Positions 1 through 5,557 of a DNA stretch of 9,341 bases are shown here, piece after piece (positions within the stretch are counted from its first letter, which is position 1; each line of letters opens with the position of its first letter). Made by a program: the position numbers and the translations under genes. The notes under the pieces were generated by a model. It did no database searches. It was not told the origin of the DNA and worked only from the letters and a program-made list of their open reading frames with translations. The DNA is taken from NCBI GenBank assembly GCA_902475515.1, contig CABSAB010000035.1, positions 1-9,341 on the forward strand, read 5' to 3'. Source of the stretch: an uncultured Eubacteriales bacterium. GTDB lineage: Bacteria; Bacillota; Clostridia; Oscillospirales; Oscillospiraceae.

Positions 1-2
1 AT

Positions 3-155
3 GAAAATAAGACATTAATAACGGGAAAAATTCAAGAAGATAGAATTAGTGCATTAAAAGCAGATCCTGAGTTTGAAGAAGCAATTACGCATAGCACTTC
101 ACACACAAAAATGGTTGCAAAAAGATTAGCAAAAGCACGCGAATATTTGCAGTAG
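3..155 (+). CDS. 3' end of an unrecognised protein gene, cut by the window edge
   Basis: An open frame runs in from the left edge and stops at the TAG at 153-155, giving the last 50 residues of a protein. The tail is charged and looks helical, with the stretches ISALKADPEFEEAITHSTS and VAKRLAKAREYLQ near its end. Only 27 bases separate its stop from the start of the HEPN gene, so the two are probably co-transcribed. Partners of HEPN proteins in such pairs include DUF262/GmrSD-like and nucleotidyltransferase proteins. The tail is compatible with a DUF262 C-terminus, but I cannot confirm a family from 50 residues. The base composition is AT-rich like the next gene and unlike the rest of the window. 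Confidence 0.6.
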   Translation, partial: ENKTLITGKIQEDRISALKADPEFEEAITHSTSHTKMVAKRLAKAREYLQ

Positions 156-182
156 TACATGGTGTAAAGCGAGGATTATACT

Positions 183-701
183 ATGTATAATGCAAAAATA
201 GAATCTTTATACGAAGAGTATGGAGAATTAATAGAATTTTGTAGAGCAAACGATCAAGTATCATTTGAAATGTATATTAATGATACTTATAAAAAGTCTC
301 TATTATTATCCGCCGCAAGTTATTTTGAATCCATAATTATAAAGATGATCCATGATTTTGCTGAGGGTAAATCGCACAAAAATCTATCACTTGTTTCATT
401 TGTTGATAATAAAGCGTTAAAGCGGCAGTATCACACTTTTTTTAATTGGGATAGTAATAATGCTAATCAGTTTTGGGGACTGTTTGGTGAGACCTTTAGG
501 CAAGAAGCAAAAAAACAAATTCAAGAGAAAGGGCTTGTTGATGCTGAACATGCTTTTATGGCTATCGGGCGTGAGCGCAATCTTTTAGTACACCAAAATT
601 ATATTGAAGCAACGATAAACGATACATTTGAAGAGATCTATGGGAAATATAAAAGCGCCTGCGATTTTGTCGAATTGATTTCTCAATTACTAAGTCCATA
701 G
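183..701 (+). CDS. HEPN-domain protein, putative ribonuclease toxin or defence component
   Basis: This 172-residue, mostly helical protein carries RERNLLVHQNY at about residues 129-139. It contains R-N-L-L-V-H, the R-X4-H signature of HEPN domains, where the Arg and His form the RNase active site of the dimer. Length and layout (long N-terminal helices, motif near the C-terminal third) suit the single-domain RiboL-PSP/MAE-type HEPN proteins found in abortive-infection and toxin-antitoxin systems. The start is chosen from GAGGA at 171-175, seven bases before the ATG. It lies 27 bases after an upstream partner gene, a two-gene arrangement usual for such modules. Codon use and base content are strongly AT-rich compared with everything after about position 860, which suggests recent transfer. 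RNase activity is known for the family but is inferred here. A non-catalytic substrate-binding HEPN is the main alternative. Confidence 0.75.
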   Translation: MYNAKIESLYEEYGELIEFCRANDQVSFEMYINDTYKKSLLLSAASYFESIIIKMIHDFAEGKSHKNLSLVSFVDNKALKRQYHTFFNWDSNNANQFWGLFGETFRQEAKKQIQEKGLVDAEHAFMAIGRERNLLVHQNYIEATINDTFEEIYGKYKSACDFVELISQLLSP

Positions 702-787
702 AAAAGCATGTCTGTGGCAACGCGATGGCAACAAAAAATCGGATAGCGTATGCTTTACCGATAATACAAATAATGCAGATACCTTCC

Positions 788-827
788 GCTAAACCACACA
801 AACAAACTTGTTTAGAATTGGTTTAGC
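788..827. repeat. 9-bp inverted repeat in the AT-rich to GC-rich transition
   Basis: GCTAAACCA at 788-796 is the exact reverse complement of TGGTTTAGC at 819-827. A shorter GTTTAG at 810-815 repeats the right arm, so alternative hairpins are possible. It lies in the gene-free stretch 702-944, close to where the composition changes from AT-rich to GC-rich. It may be a relic of a termination or attachment site; no further role is visible. Confidence 0.35.
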
Positions 828-859
828 AGGAGCGAGTGGGAATAACTTTTATAACGAAC

Positions 860-899
860 GGGACCGCGTTGTGCATGCAACGTGGCCCCGCTTTTATTT
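860..899 (+). terminator. Rho-independent terminator, plus strand
   Basis: The stem pairs GGG-CCGCGTTG with CAACGTGG-CCC around a TGCATG loop, with one bulged A, and is followed by CTTTTATTT. One internal pair is G-U on the plus strand and would be an A-C mismatch on the minus strand. No T-run follows in the minus direction. It therefore best serves plus-strand transcripts from the HEPN module, about 160 bases after that gene's stop. Confidence 0.6.
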
Positions 900-944
900 G
901 CCCGTCCAAGGAAAACTCTCGCAATTTCAGATGCCCGGAGAATC

Positions 945-2609
945 TCATTCCTGCTGATCAAAAACAGAAAGATCCATCAGCCCCTCGCTGCTTGCCACAA
1001 TGGCGGTGCCGACGAGGTCCCCGGCGCCGTTGATCAGGGTGCGGCACATGCTCATAAGCTGATCAATGCCCATGAGGATGCCCAGGCTCTCCATGGGCAG
1101 GCCGATCTGCATGACCAGAATGGAAAGACAGATGAAGCCCGCACCGGAGATGGGCGGCGCACCCATGGAGAGGATCACAATGGTGACAGCCAGCTTCAGC
1201 AGCATGTCCGTCGTAACAGGCACCTGATAGACCGCCGCCAGAAACAGCACGCTGAGGGTCAGATAGATGCACGCACCATCCATATTGATGGTGGAGCCCA
1301 GGGGCAGGGAAAAGGAGCTGATCTTTGGGGAGATGCCCAGGCGCTTGGCGCTGATCTCCAGGGATTGGGGCATGACGGCGCTGGTGCTGCAAAAGGTGAT
1401 GAACGAGAGAAACAGCGGAATGCACTTCCGGAAAAAGACCAGGGGATTTCTCCGCACCCGCAGGAAAAACAGCAGCCCGTAGATCAGGAACATGCCCAAA
1501 AGCCCCAGCAGCATACTGCCCACCAGCTTGATCAGCGCCAGCACCATCCCGGCGTCGATGGATAACACCAGCAGTGTCATGGAGCAGAAGGTGGCCACCG
1601 GAATGGCCAGCATGACGATGGAGGCCATCTTTAAAAACAGCCGGTTGCACAGCCCCAGGAACTCCGTGACCTTCTGCCGATCCTCCCCGTGGTCCAGGCG
1701 GCTGGCGGCAATGCCGATGAGCAGGGCCAGGAAGATCACCGGAAGCATATCCGTGCCCGTAAAGGCACCCACAAAGCTGGAGGGGATCACATGGATCACC
1801 GTGTCCAGCAGGGAGATATCCGTCATGCCCTCGGGAGAATAGGAATAGGCGGATATATCCGGCAGCACGCCGGCGCCGGGCTGCAGCAGCTGATAGACCC
1901 CGTAGCCCACCAGAATGGCCAAAAACGAGGTGCAGGTATAGAAGCCAAAGACCTTTGCCCCGATCTTGCCGTATTCCCGGATATCCGACACGCCGGATAT
2001 GCTGGCGGCGATGGAGAGAAAGACCACCGGCACCACCAGCATTTTCAGCGCATTGAGGAACATGGTCCGCAGGGGCGTCAGGAGATAGGTGGAGAGCATC
2101 TGGTTCAGCCCCTCCGCCCCCAGAAACCGCAGCAAAAGCCCCACGGCAATGGCCAGGAGGAAGGAGCCCGTCACCGCCCGAAGGGCCTGGGGCTTGGAGC
2201 GCTTGGCCACGAATTCGATCTCGTTGAGATTGCCCCGGCGGTAATAGCTGAGGTTGTTTCGGAGGGCGCTGAGCAGCTGCTCCCTGGGCAGGGGCGTGTC
2301 AAAATCGTCATCCGGCAGGGGCGGATCCCGGTCCAGCAGCGTGCGGAGGTCCAGATCCTCCAGGGGGTTGTATGCGCTCCCGTCCGAGACCAGGCGCAGG
2401 ACCAGTGCGCCGCCGGAGCGCTGGACCGATACCCCCAGGAAGCCGGGGCCGCGGCCTGCCATCAGCCGTGCGATGGACAGCATCAGGTTGGTGCTGTTGG
2501 TGGCGGTAGCTGTGGACAGCCCCTCCTTTCGGAGCCGGTCATGCACAAACTGTTCAATTTGGGAAAGCCCTGCGTCGTTCGCTTCGAACCGCTGCTTGAC
2601 AGCAAGCAT
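945..2609 (-). CDS. Dicarboxylate/amino acid:cation symporter (DAACS/SDF) with N-terminal RsbW-like domain
   Basis: This 554-residue membrane protein uses the ATG at 2609, eight bases after AGGAGG; an upstream ATG at 2669 lacks that site. Residues about 145-554 are the SDF transporter fold: entry motif TPLRTMFLNALKMLVVPVVF at 178-197, hairpin-1 CSTSAVMPQS at 407-416, NMDGA at 442-446 and the last helix MCRTLINGAGD at 521-531. Arg523, Asn527 and Asp531 match GltPh R397, N401 and D405. The position of the amino-group-binding D394 is Ser520, as in DctA, which favours dicarboxylates over amino acids. Residues about 5-137 are soluble and resemble RsbW/GHKL anti-sigma ATPases: VSDGSAYNPLE at 74-84 and LSYYRRGNLNEIEF at 120-133. 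The Glu/Asn N-box is not evident, so ATP binding is doubtful. Plain family members have about 400-430 residues; the extra length is this domain. Transporter family is certain; substrate is inferred. Confidence 0.93.
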   Translation of the reverse strand: MLAVKQRFEANDAGLSQIEQFVHDRLRKEGLSTATATNSTNLMLSIARLMAGRGPGFLGVSVQRSGGALVLRLVSDGSAYNPLEDLDLRTLLDRDPPLPDDDFDTPLPREQLLSALRNNLSYYRRGNLNEIEFVAKRSKPQALRAVTGSFLLAIAVGLLLRFLGAEGLNQMLSTYLLTPLRTMFLNALKMLVVPVVFLSIAASISGVSDIREYGKIGAKVFGFYTCTSFLAILVGYGVYQLLQPGAGVLPDISAYSYSPEGMTDISLLDTVIHVIPSSFVGAFTGTDMLPVIFLALLIGIAASRLDHGEDRQKVTEFLGLCNRLFLKMASIVMLAIPVATFCSMTLLVLSIDAGMVLALIKLVGSMLLGLLGMFLIYGLLFFLRVRRNPLVFFRKCIPLFLSFITFCSTSAVMPQSLEISAKRLGISPKISSFSLPLGSTINMDGACIYLTLSVLFLAAVYQVPVTTDMLLKLAVTIVILSMGAPPISGAGFICLSILVMQIGLPMESLGILMGIDQLMSMCRTLINGAGDLVGTAIVASSEGLMDLSVFDQQE

Positions 2610-2670
2610 AGGACATGCCTCCTGGAAATAATTTGATAAAACATTGGGACAATACCAAGGTTTCTGCAAC

Positions 2671-2700
2671 TATTATATTACCAGTTATATAATATGTCAA
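2671..2700 (-). promoter_or_regulatory. Consensus sigma-A promoter of the symporter gene, with a dyad over spacer and -10
   Basis: On the minus strand TTGACA (2700-2695) is followed after exactly 17 bases by TATAAT (2677-2672), a perfect consensus promoter. Transcription should start near 2665 and give a leader of about 55 bases. The spacer and -10 box also form a near palindrome (2671-2694): TATTATAT at one end and ATATAATA at the other, eight paired positions each side. This could be a repressor operator or simply the result of AT-rich sequence. A promoter this strong on a transporter gene would be expected to need a repressor. Confidence 0.8.
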
Positions 2701-2706
2701 TATCGT

Positions 2707-2749
2707 AAAATGATCCGGGACCCCTTGACCTTTCGTCAAAGGGCCCCGG
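2707..2749 (-). terminator. Terminator of the MFS transporter gene, minus strand
   Basis: Two 15-base arms (2715-2729 and 2735-2749) flank a 5-base loop. On the minus strand all 15 positions pair, two of them as G-U; on the plus strand those two are A-C mismatches. In the minus direction the stem is followed by ATCATTTTA. It starts 35 bases after the MFS stop codon and lies just upstream of the symporter promoter, so it insulates that promoter from read-through. Confidence 0.75.
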
Positions 2750-2784
2750 TATTTTGCGGAGAAAGCGCTCCCGGCCGGGGAGCG

Positions 2785-3972
2785 TCATACATGGGAACGT
2801 ACGCAACTGTCTTTCCGGCACTGCACGAGCAGCGCCTCGTGCATGATGATCATGAAAAGCAAAATAGCCAGCAGATAGCCTGGAAACAGCGCAACCGTGA
2901 TGTGGGAGGACAGCACGCCGAACAGCGGCGGCATCAGGCAGGTGCCCACATAGGCGCTGGCCATCTGAACGCCGATGATGGCCTGGGAGCGGTCCGCCCC
3001 GAAGTGCTCCGGCGTGGAATGGATAATGCAGGGATAGATGGGGGCGCAGCCCAGGCCCAGCAGCACCAGGCCCCCCAGGGCGGCGTATTCGCCCAGGGGC
3101 AGCAGGAGCGCCCCAATGCCCAGGGCGGCGATGGCCTCGCCCAGGCGGATCATCTGCCGGTCGGAGAGCTTCATGGTCAAAAAGCCGCTGACCGCCCGCC
3201 CCACGGTGATGCCCGTGAAAAACAGGCTTGCAAAGGTGGCGGCCCGTTCCGCCGAAACGCCCTTTTGCAGCACCAGATAGCTGCTGGCCCAGAGGCCCGC
3301 CGTCTGCTCCAGAGCGCAGTAGCAGAAGAAGGTGACCATCACCGCTTTCGTTCCCGGGATGCGGAGGATCTGCCGGAGGCTGAGGGGCCCGGCGGCCGTG
3401 CTTTCCTGTGCGGTGTCCGGCGCGCTGCGGGTCTGCCAAAGGGGCAGGCTCAGAAACAGGATCACCGTCAGTCCCAGCTGGAGCAGACCGATGGTCCGGT
3501 AGCCCGAGTTCCACCCGTGCCCCCCCGTGAGGGCATAACCCATGACGTAAGGCCCCAGGGAGGCCCCCACGCCCCACATGCAGTGGAGCCAGCTCATGTG
3601 GCGGCTCTTGTAGTGGAGGGCCACATAATTGTTGAGGGCCGCGTCCACGCTGCCGGCCCCCAGGCCGTAGGGGATGGCCCAGAGTATCAGCGCCGGAAAG
3701 CTGCGGCTCAGGGAAAAGCCCAGCAGGGCCGCCGCCGTCATCAAAACGCTGATGGCGGTGACCTTCCCCGTGCCCAGGCGCCGGGTGAGCCGGTCGCTCT
3801 GGAGGCTGGAGAGGATGGTGCCCAGGGCGATGATCATGGAGATGATCCCCATATAGGAGACGGGGACCCCGAATTCCGGGTATATGGAGGGCCAGGCGGC
3901 TCCCAGCAGGGAATCCGGCAGGCCCAGGCTGATGAAGGCCAGGTAAATGACGGGAAGCAGCAGATGCAGCAT
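2785..3972 (-). CDS. Major facilitator superfamily transporter
   Basis: The 395-residue hydrophobic protein has a length and pattern fitting 12 transmembrane helices in two halves. The central cytoplasmic loop is at about residues 180-205 (TRSAPDTAQESTAAGPLS). The loop after helix 2 carries an MFS motif A variant, SDRLTRRLGTGK at 59-70. GLPDSLLGAAWP at 17-28 and SVDAALNNYVALHY at 108-121 recall the fucose/sugar-type (FHS-like) branch, though the substrate cannot be named. The start at 3972 has AGGAG seven bases upstream. In-frame ATGs farther up (4002, 4137) have no ribosome site and would add a non-membrane extension overlapping the neighbouring divergent promoter. It is transcribed away from the ribbon-helix-helix gene, sharing the 3973-4076 intergenic region with it, and ends at a strong terminator at 2707-2749. 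Transport is certain by family; sugar or organic acid uptake is inference. Confidence 0.88.
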   Translation of the reverse strand: MLHLLLPVIYLAFISLGLPDSLLGAAWPSIYPEFGVPVSYMGIISMIIALGTILSSLQSDRLTRRLGTGKVTAISVLMTAAALLGFSLSRSFPALILWAIPYGLGAGSVDAALNNYVALHYKSRHMSWLHCMWGVGASLGPYVMGYALTGGHGWNSGYRTIGLLQLGLTVILFLSLPLWQTRSAPDTAQESTAAGPLSLRQILRIPGTKAVMVTFFCYCALEQTAGLWASSYLVLQKGVSAERAATFASLFFTGITVGRAVSGFLTMKLSDRQMIRLGEAIAALGIGALLLPLGEYAALGGLVLLGLGCAPIYPCIIHSTPEHFGADRSQAIIGVQMASAYVGTCLMPPLFGVLSSHITVALFPGYLLAILLFMIIMHEALLVQCRKDSCVRSHV

Positions 3973-4017
3973 GGCGATTCTCCTATAAATATTTTTTGAC
4001 ATTTTTTGCGAAAAGGG

Positions 4018-4047
4018 TTGACTTTGAATGTCATTAAGTGATATGGT
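4018..4047 (+). promoter_or_regulatory. Likely promoter of the ribbon-helix-helix gene
   Basis: TTGACT at 4018-4023 and TATGGT at 4042-4047 are 18 bases apart, and TGA immediately before the -10 gives an extended -10 (TGN). Transcription would start near 4053. The -10 box sits between the two 13-bp direct repeats, as expected for an autorepressed promoter. Confidence 0.5.
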
Positions 4048-4064
4048 TAGGATGTCCTTAAGTG
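4028..4064 (+). repeat. Two 13-bp direct repeats, putative operator for the RHH protein
   Basis: ATGTCATTAAGTG (4028-4040) and ATGTCCTTAAGTG (4052-4064) differ at one base and are exactly 24 bp apart, close to two helical turns, so they lie on nearly the same face of the DNA. They flank the proposed -10 box and lie directly upstream of a gene for a ribbon-helix-helix protein, a family that binds tandem half-sites and often represses its own promoter. The repeats also lie upstream of the divergent MFS gene and might affect it. Confidence 0.6.
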
Positions 4065-4076
4065 GGAGGTGAAATT

Positions 4077-4256
4077 TTGGGCGGAAAAAAGATGGGACGG
4101 CCCACAGACAATCCCAAGCCCTATAAGATCGGTGCAAAGTTGGACCAGGAATCCAAGGATATCCTGGACGCCTACTGCGCGCAGGAATCTGTCTCTGTAA
4201 TGGAGGCAGTACGCCGGGGCTTGAAACGTCTGAAGCCGGACCTCAAAGAAAAGTAA
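4077..4256 (+). CDS. Small ribbon-helix-helix (CopG/Arc-like) DNA-binding protein
   Basis: A 59-residue basic protein when read from TTG at 4077, six bases after GGAGGT. Alternatives are GTG at 4062, which would overlap the ribosome site, and ATG at 4092, which is 22 bases away from it. After the GRPTDNPKPY lead comes a beta-strand-like KIGAKLD. Two helices follow: QESKDILDAYCAQE, then VSVMEAVRRGLKRLK. This is the strand-helix-helix order of MetJ/Arc/CopG repressors. The GRPTDNPK start is typical of small RHH proteins common in clostridia and their mobile elements. The two 13-bp direct repeats just upstream are its likely binding sites, so it probably represses its own promoter and perhaps that of the divergent MFS gene. 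A hairpin follows immediately after the stop. Family is well supported; targets are inferred. Confidence 0.78.
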   Translation: MGGKKMGRPTDNPKPYKIGAKLDQESKDILDAYCAQESVSVMEAVRRGLKRLKPDLKEK

Positions 4257-4258
4257 GA

Positions 4259-4298
4259 GGGAAGCGGCCCACACTCTCACAAAGCCAAGCCGCTTCCC
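4259..4298 (+). repeat. Perfect 10-bp inverted repeat after the RHH gene
   Basis: GGGAAGCGGC at 4259-4268 pairs fully with GCCGCTTCCC at 4289-4298 across a 20-base loop, starting two bases after the RHH stop codon. No T-run follows (CAAACCACC), so it is not a standard terminator. It may protect or process the RNA, or form part of a larger element with the next inverted repeat. Confidence 0.55.
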
Positions 4299-4306
4299 CA
4301 AACCAC

Positions 4307-4377
4307 CAACAACCTCTAGCGAGATCGAATGGCGTAAATATTATACCATGCGCCATCCGTTCTCGCAAGGGTTGTTG
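4307..4377. repeat. Long interrupted inverted repeat (71 bp) between two small genes
   Basis: Three nested arms pair in order: CAACAACC (4307-4314) with GGTTGTTG (4370-4377), GCGAGA (4319-4324) with TCTCGC (4361-4366), and ATGGCG (4329-4334) with CGCCAT (4351-4356). A CG/CG pair lies between the last two. The result is about 22 paired positions around a 16-base AT-rich loop. No T-run or target-site duplication was seen. It lies directly upstream of the ribosome site of the 4400 gene, so as RNA it could affect that gene's expression. As DNA it could be a small mobile or protein-binding element. Confidence 0.65.
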
Positions 4378-4399
4378 TACAAATTACAAGGAGTGTATG

Positions 4400-4675
4400 A
4401 TGACAAGGCCTGAAGAATGGGATGAATTTCTATCGCGTTTGCGGCTCCGCTATTGGGAGGAATTCAAAAAGACCCGGGAATATGACGACCGCAAACAGCG
4501 GGAGGAGGAGCTGGAGGGACTGCTTGCGGACAATCTTTCCGGTGTGGAAAAGGCGATGGTGGATGATGTGCTGTGGGAGCAGGGCATGATGGCGGAACGC
4601 GAGGGCGCGGACCTCTACGTTCAGGGCATGCGGGACTGCGTGTGGATGCTAAAGACCCTGGGTGTGCTGGCATAG
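4400..4675 (+). CDS. Small hypothetical protein
   Basis: A 91-residue acidic protein I cannot assign to a family. The second of two adjacent ATGs (4400) is chosen because AGGAG at 4389-4393 is six bases away from it, against three for the ATG at 4397. It is predicted to be soluble and helical: a charged first half (WEEFKKTREYDDRKQREEELEG) and a second half ending in DLYVQGMRDCVWMLKTLGVL. Tails of this kind, with a Gly, an aromatic residue and a closing amphipathic helix, occur in small proteins of clostridial mobile elements (DUF6809-like in style). That likeness is only general. It follows the RHH gene and its two inverted repeats in the same direction and may be co-transcribed with them. 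No signal peptide, membrane segment or metal motif is visible. Confidence 0.65.
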   Translation: MTRPEEWDEFLSRLRLRYWEEFKKTREYDDRKQREEELEGLLADNLSGVEKAMVDDVLWEQGMMAEREGADLYVQGMRDCVWMLKTLGVLA

Positions 4676-4736
4676 CACAGACGGACGGAGCTTCTCTTAA
4701 TATTTTTGAAATAAATGCACAAAAATCCGGGGCACA

Positions 4737-4763
4737 TTCTGTCAATGCGGCATCTTGACAGAA
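4737..4763. promoter_or_regulatory. Composite palindrome over the -35 box, putative operator
   Basis: TTCTGTCAA (4737-4745) and TTGACAGAA (4755-4763) are exact reverse complements separated by nine bases. Inside lies a second palindrome, ATGC-G-GCAT (4745-4753). The right arm contains the complete -35 hexamer of the lipoprotein promoter, so a protein bound here would block RNA polymerase. The 9-9-9 geometry suits a dimeric repressor. No regulator gene adjoins it other than the RHH gene, whose repeats look different. Confidence 0.55.
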
Positions 4764-4783
4764 CATATGGCGCATTTTATAAT
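4755..4783 (+). promoter_or_regulatory. Consensus sigma-A promoter of the lipoprotein gene
   Basis: TTGACA at 4755-4760 and TATAAT at 4778-4783 are separated by exactly 17 bases, a perfect consensus. Transcription should begin near 4790. The leader of about 75 bases can fold into two stems (4791-4817, and about 4821-4845) before the AGGAGG site at 4852-4857. Confidence 0.8.
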
Positions 4784-4865
4784 CTAGGGGAATACATAAA
4801 GATACATTTTGTGTATTTGCTTCCTGCCCCTTGGGCGGGGAGGAACCTGTTAGGAGGAGATCGAA

Positions 4866-5468
4866 ATGAAAAAGCGTACATTGGCCCTGCTGCTGGCCCT
4901 TTGCATGATGCTGGGGCTGTTTGCGGCCTGCGGCACGGAGGCGGCCACTTCGGAAGCGGCCCCGGTGAGCGTGGCCGAGCCGGAAGCCACGCCGGAGCCG
5001 ACCCCCGAGCCCACGCCGGAACCCACCCCCGAGGAGCCTTCTGTGGTAGAGGAATCCAGCCTGGAAGCCTCCGCGGTGGAGGAAGCCCCCAGCGGTCCCT
5101 GCACCGTGACATTTTCCGATGGGCAGACCTTTGAAGCCACAGTGGGCGAGGACTTTGTGTTCTTCTTCCAGTGCGACGCCCCCGGCGACATGGGCGAGCC
5201 TGCGGAGGGCGAGGAGGGTGCCGGTATCACCGCTTCGGACGGCACCGTGACCTATTCCAATGTGGGTCTTGGCGGCCCCTACAGCTATCCCACCAGCGAG
5301 AAGGTCACCATCTCGGGCTTTACCGGGGATTTTGAGGTGACCATCACCGAGGCGGCCACCAATATGGGTGCCACCTACACCATTTATACAGACGAGCAGG
5401 AGATCGCCGATGCCATCGCCTTTGCGGAGGAAATGGCTGCCCAGCAGGCGGCAAACCCCATGCCCTAG
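4866..5468 (+). CDS. Secreted lipoprotein of unknown function
   Basis: This 200-residue protein has a lipoprotein signal: MKKR, a hydrophobic stretch (TLALLLALCMMLGLF) and the lipobox-type AAC with Cys22 as the lipid-modified residue. A Glu/Ala/Pro-rich spacer follows with a (TPEP)n run at residues 42-57, a flexible linker that probably spans the cell wall. The outer domain, about residues 78-175, looks all-beta (CTVTFSDGQTFEATVGEDF, GTVTYSN, KVTISGF, FEVTITEA). Its only two cysteines, 79 and 103, could form a disulphide. The C-terminus is a short Ala-rich helix. AGGAGG at 4852-4857 is eight bases before the ATG. The gene stands alone between a consensus promoter and a terminator, so it is probably monocistronic and abundant. 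No substrate-binding-protein or enzyme motif was seen, so function is unknown. It is strongly acidic. Confidence 0.85.
   Translation: MKKRTLALLLALCMMLGLFAACGTEAATSEAAPVSVAEPEATPEPTPEPTPEPTPEEPSVVEESSLEASAVEEAPSGPCTVTFSDGQTFEATVGEDFVFFFQCDAPGDMGEPAEGEEGAGITASDGTVTYSNVGLGGPYSYPTSEKVTISGFTGDFEVTITEAATNMGATYTIYTDEQEIADAIAFAEEMAAQQAANPMP
4989..5036 (+). repeat. In-frame TPEP tandem repeat with alternating codons
   Basis: Four 12-bp units encode Thr-Pro-Glu-Pro, the last ending in Glu. Successive units alternate between ACG CCG and ACC CCC codons, so the DNA repeat is closer to 24 bp than 12 bp. It is the cell-wall-spanning linker of the lipoprotein. Confidence 0.75.
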
Positions 5469-5475
5469 CTCAGAT

Positions 5476-5512
5476 AAGCCCTAAGGCGGTGAAAAAAGCC
5501 TTAGGGCTTCCT
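5476..5512 (+). terminator. Terminator of the lipoprotein gene
   Basis: AAGCCCTAAGGC (5476-5487) pairs perfectly with GCCTTAGGGCTT (5498-5509) over a 10-base loop, eight bases after the stop codon. The following tract (CTTCCTTTATG) is only moderately T-rich. The position and the 12-bp perfect stem support termination. Confidence 0.7.
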
Positions 5513-5521
5513 TTATGCACA

Positions 5522-5552
5522 AAGCGCCGGGACGCATTGCGTCCCGGCGCTT
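5522..5552 (-). terminator. Terminator of the MerR gene, minus strand
   Basis: Fourteen-base arms (5522-5535 and 5539-5552) pair perfectly around the 3-base loop ATT, a very GC-rich stem beginning five bases after the MerR stop codon in the minus direction. The T-run beyond it is short (CTTTGTG). Together with the stem at 5476-5509 it separates two convergent genes. Confidence 0.65.
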
Positions 5553-5557
5553 GTGTG

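Noticed and set aside
1689..2636. Long open frame on the plus strand, antisense to the symporter gene
   Set aside because: Low-complexity Gly/Gln/His-rich product, no ribosome site; it mirrors the codons of the clear membrane protein on the other strand.
2644..3999. 451-codon open frame antisense to the MFS gene
   Set aside because: Its product is Gly/Ala/Gln/His-rich with no domain, and it crosses a strong terminator and promoter; it is a by-product of GC-rich third positions.
4062..4076. GTG at 4062 as the start of the RHH gene
   Set aside because: It would place the ribosome-binding site GGAGGT inside the coding sequence and overlap the operator repeat.
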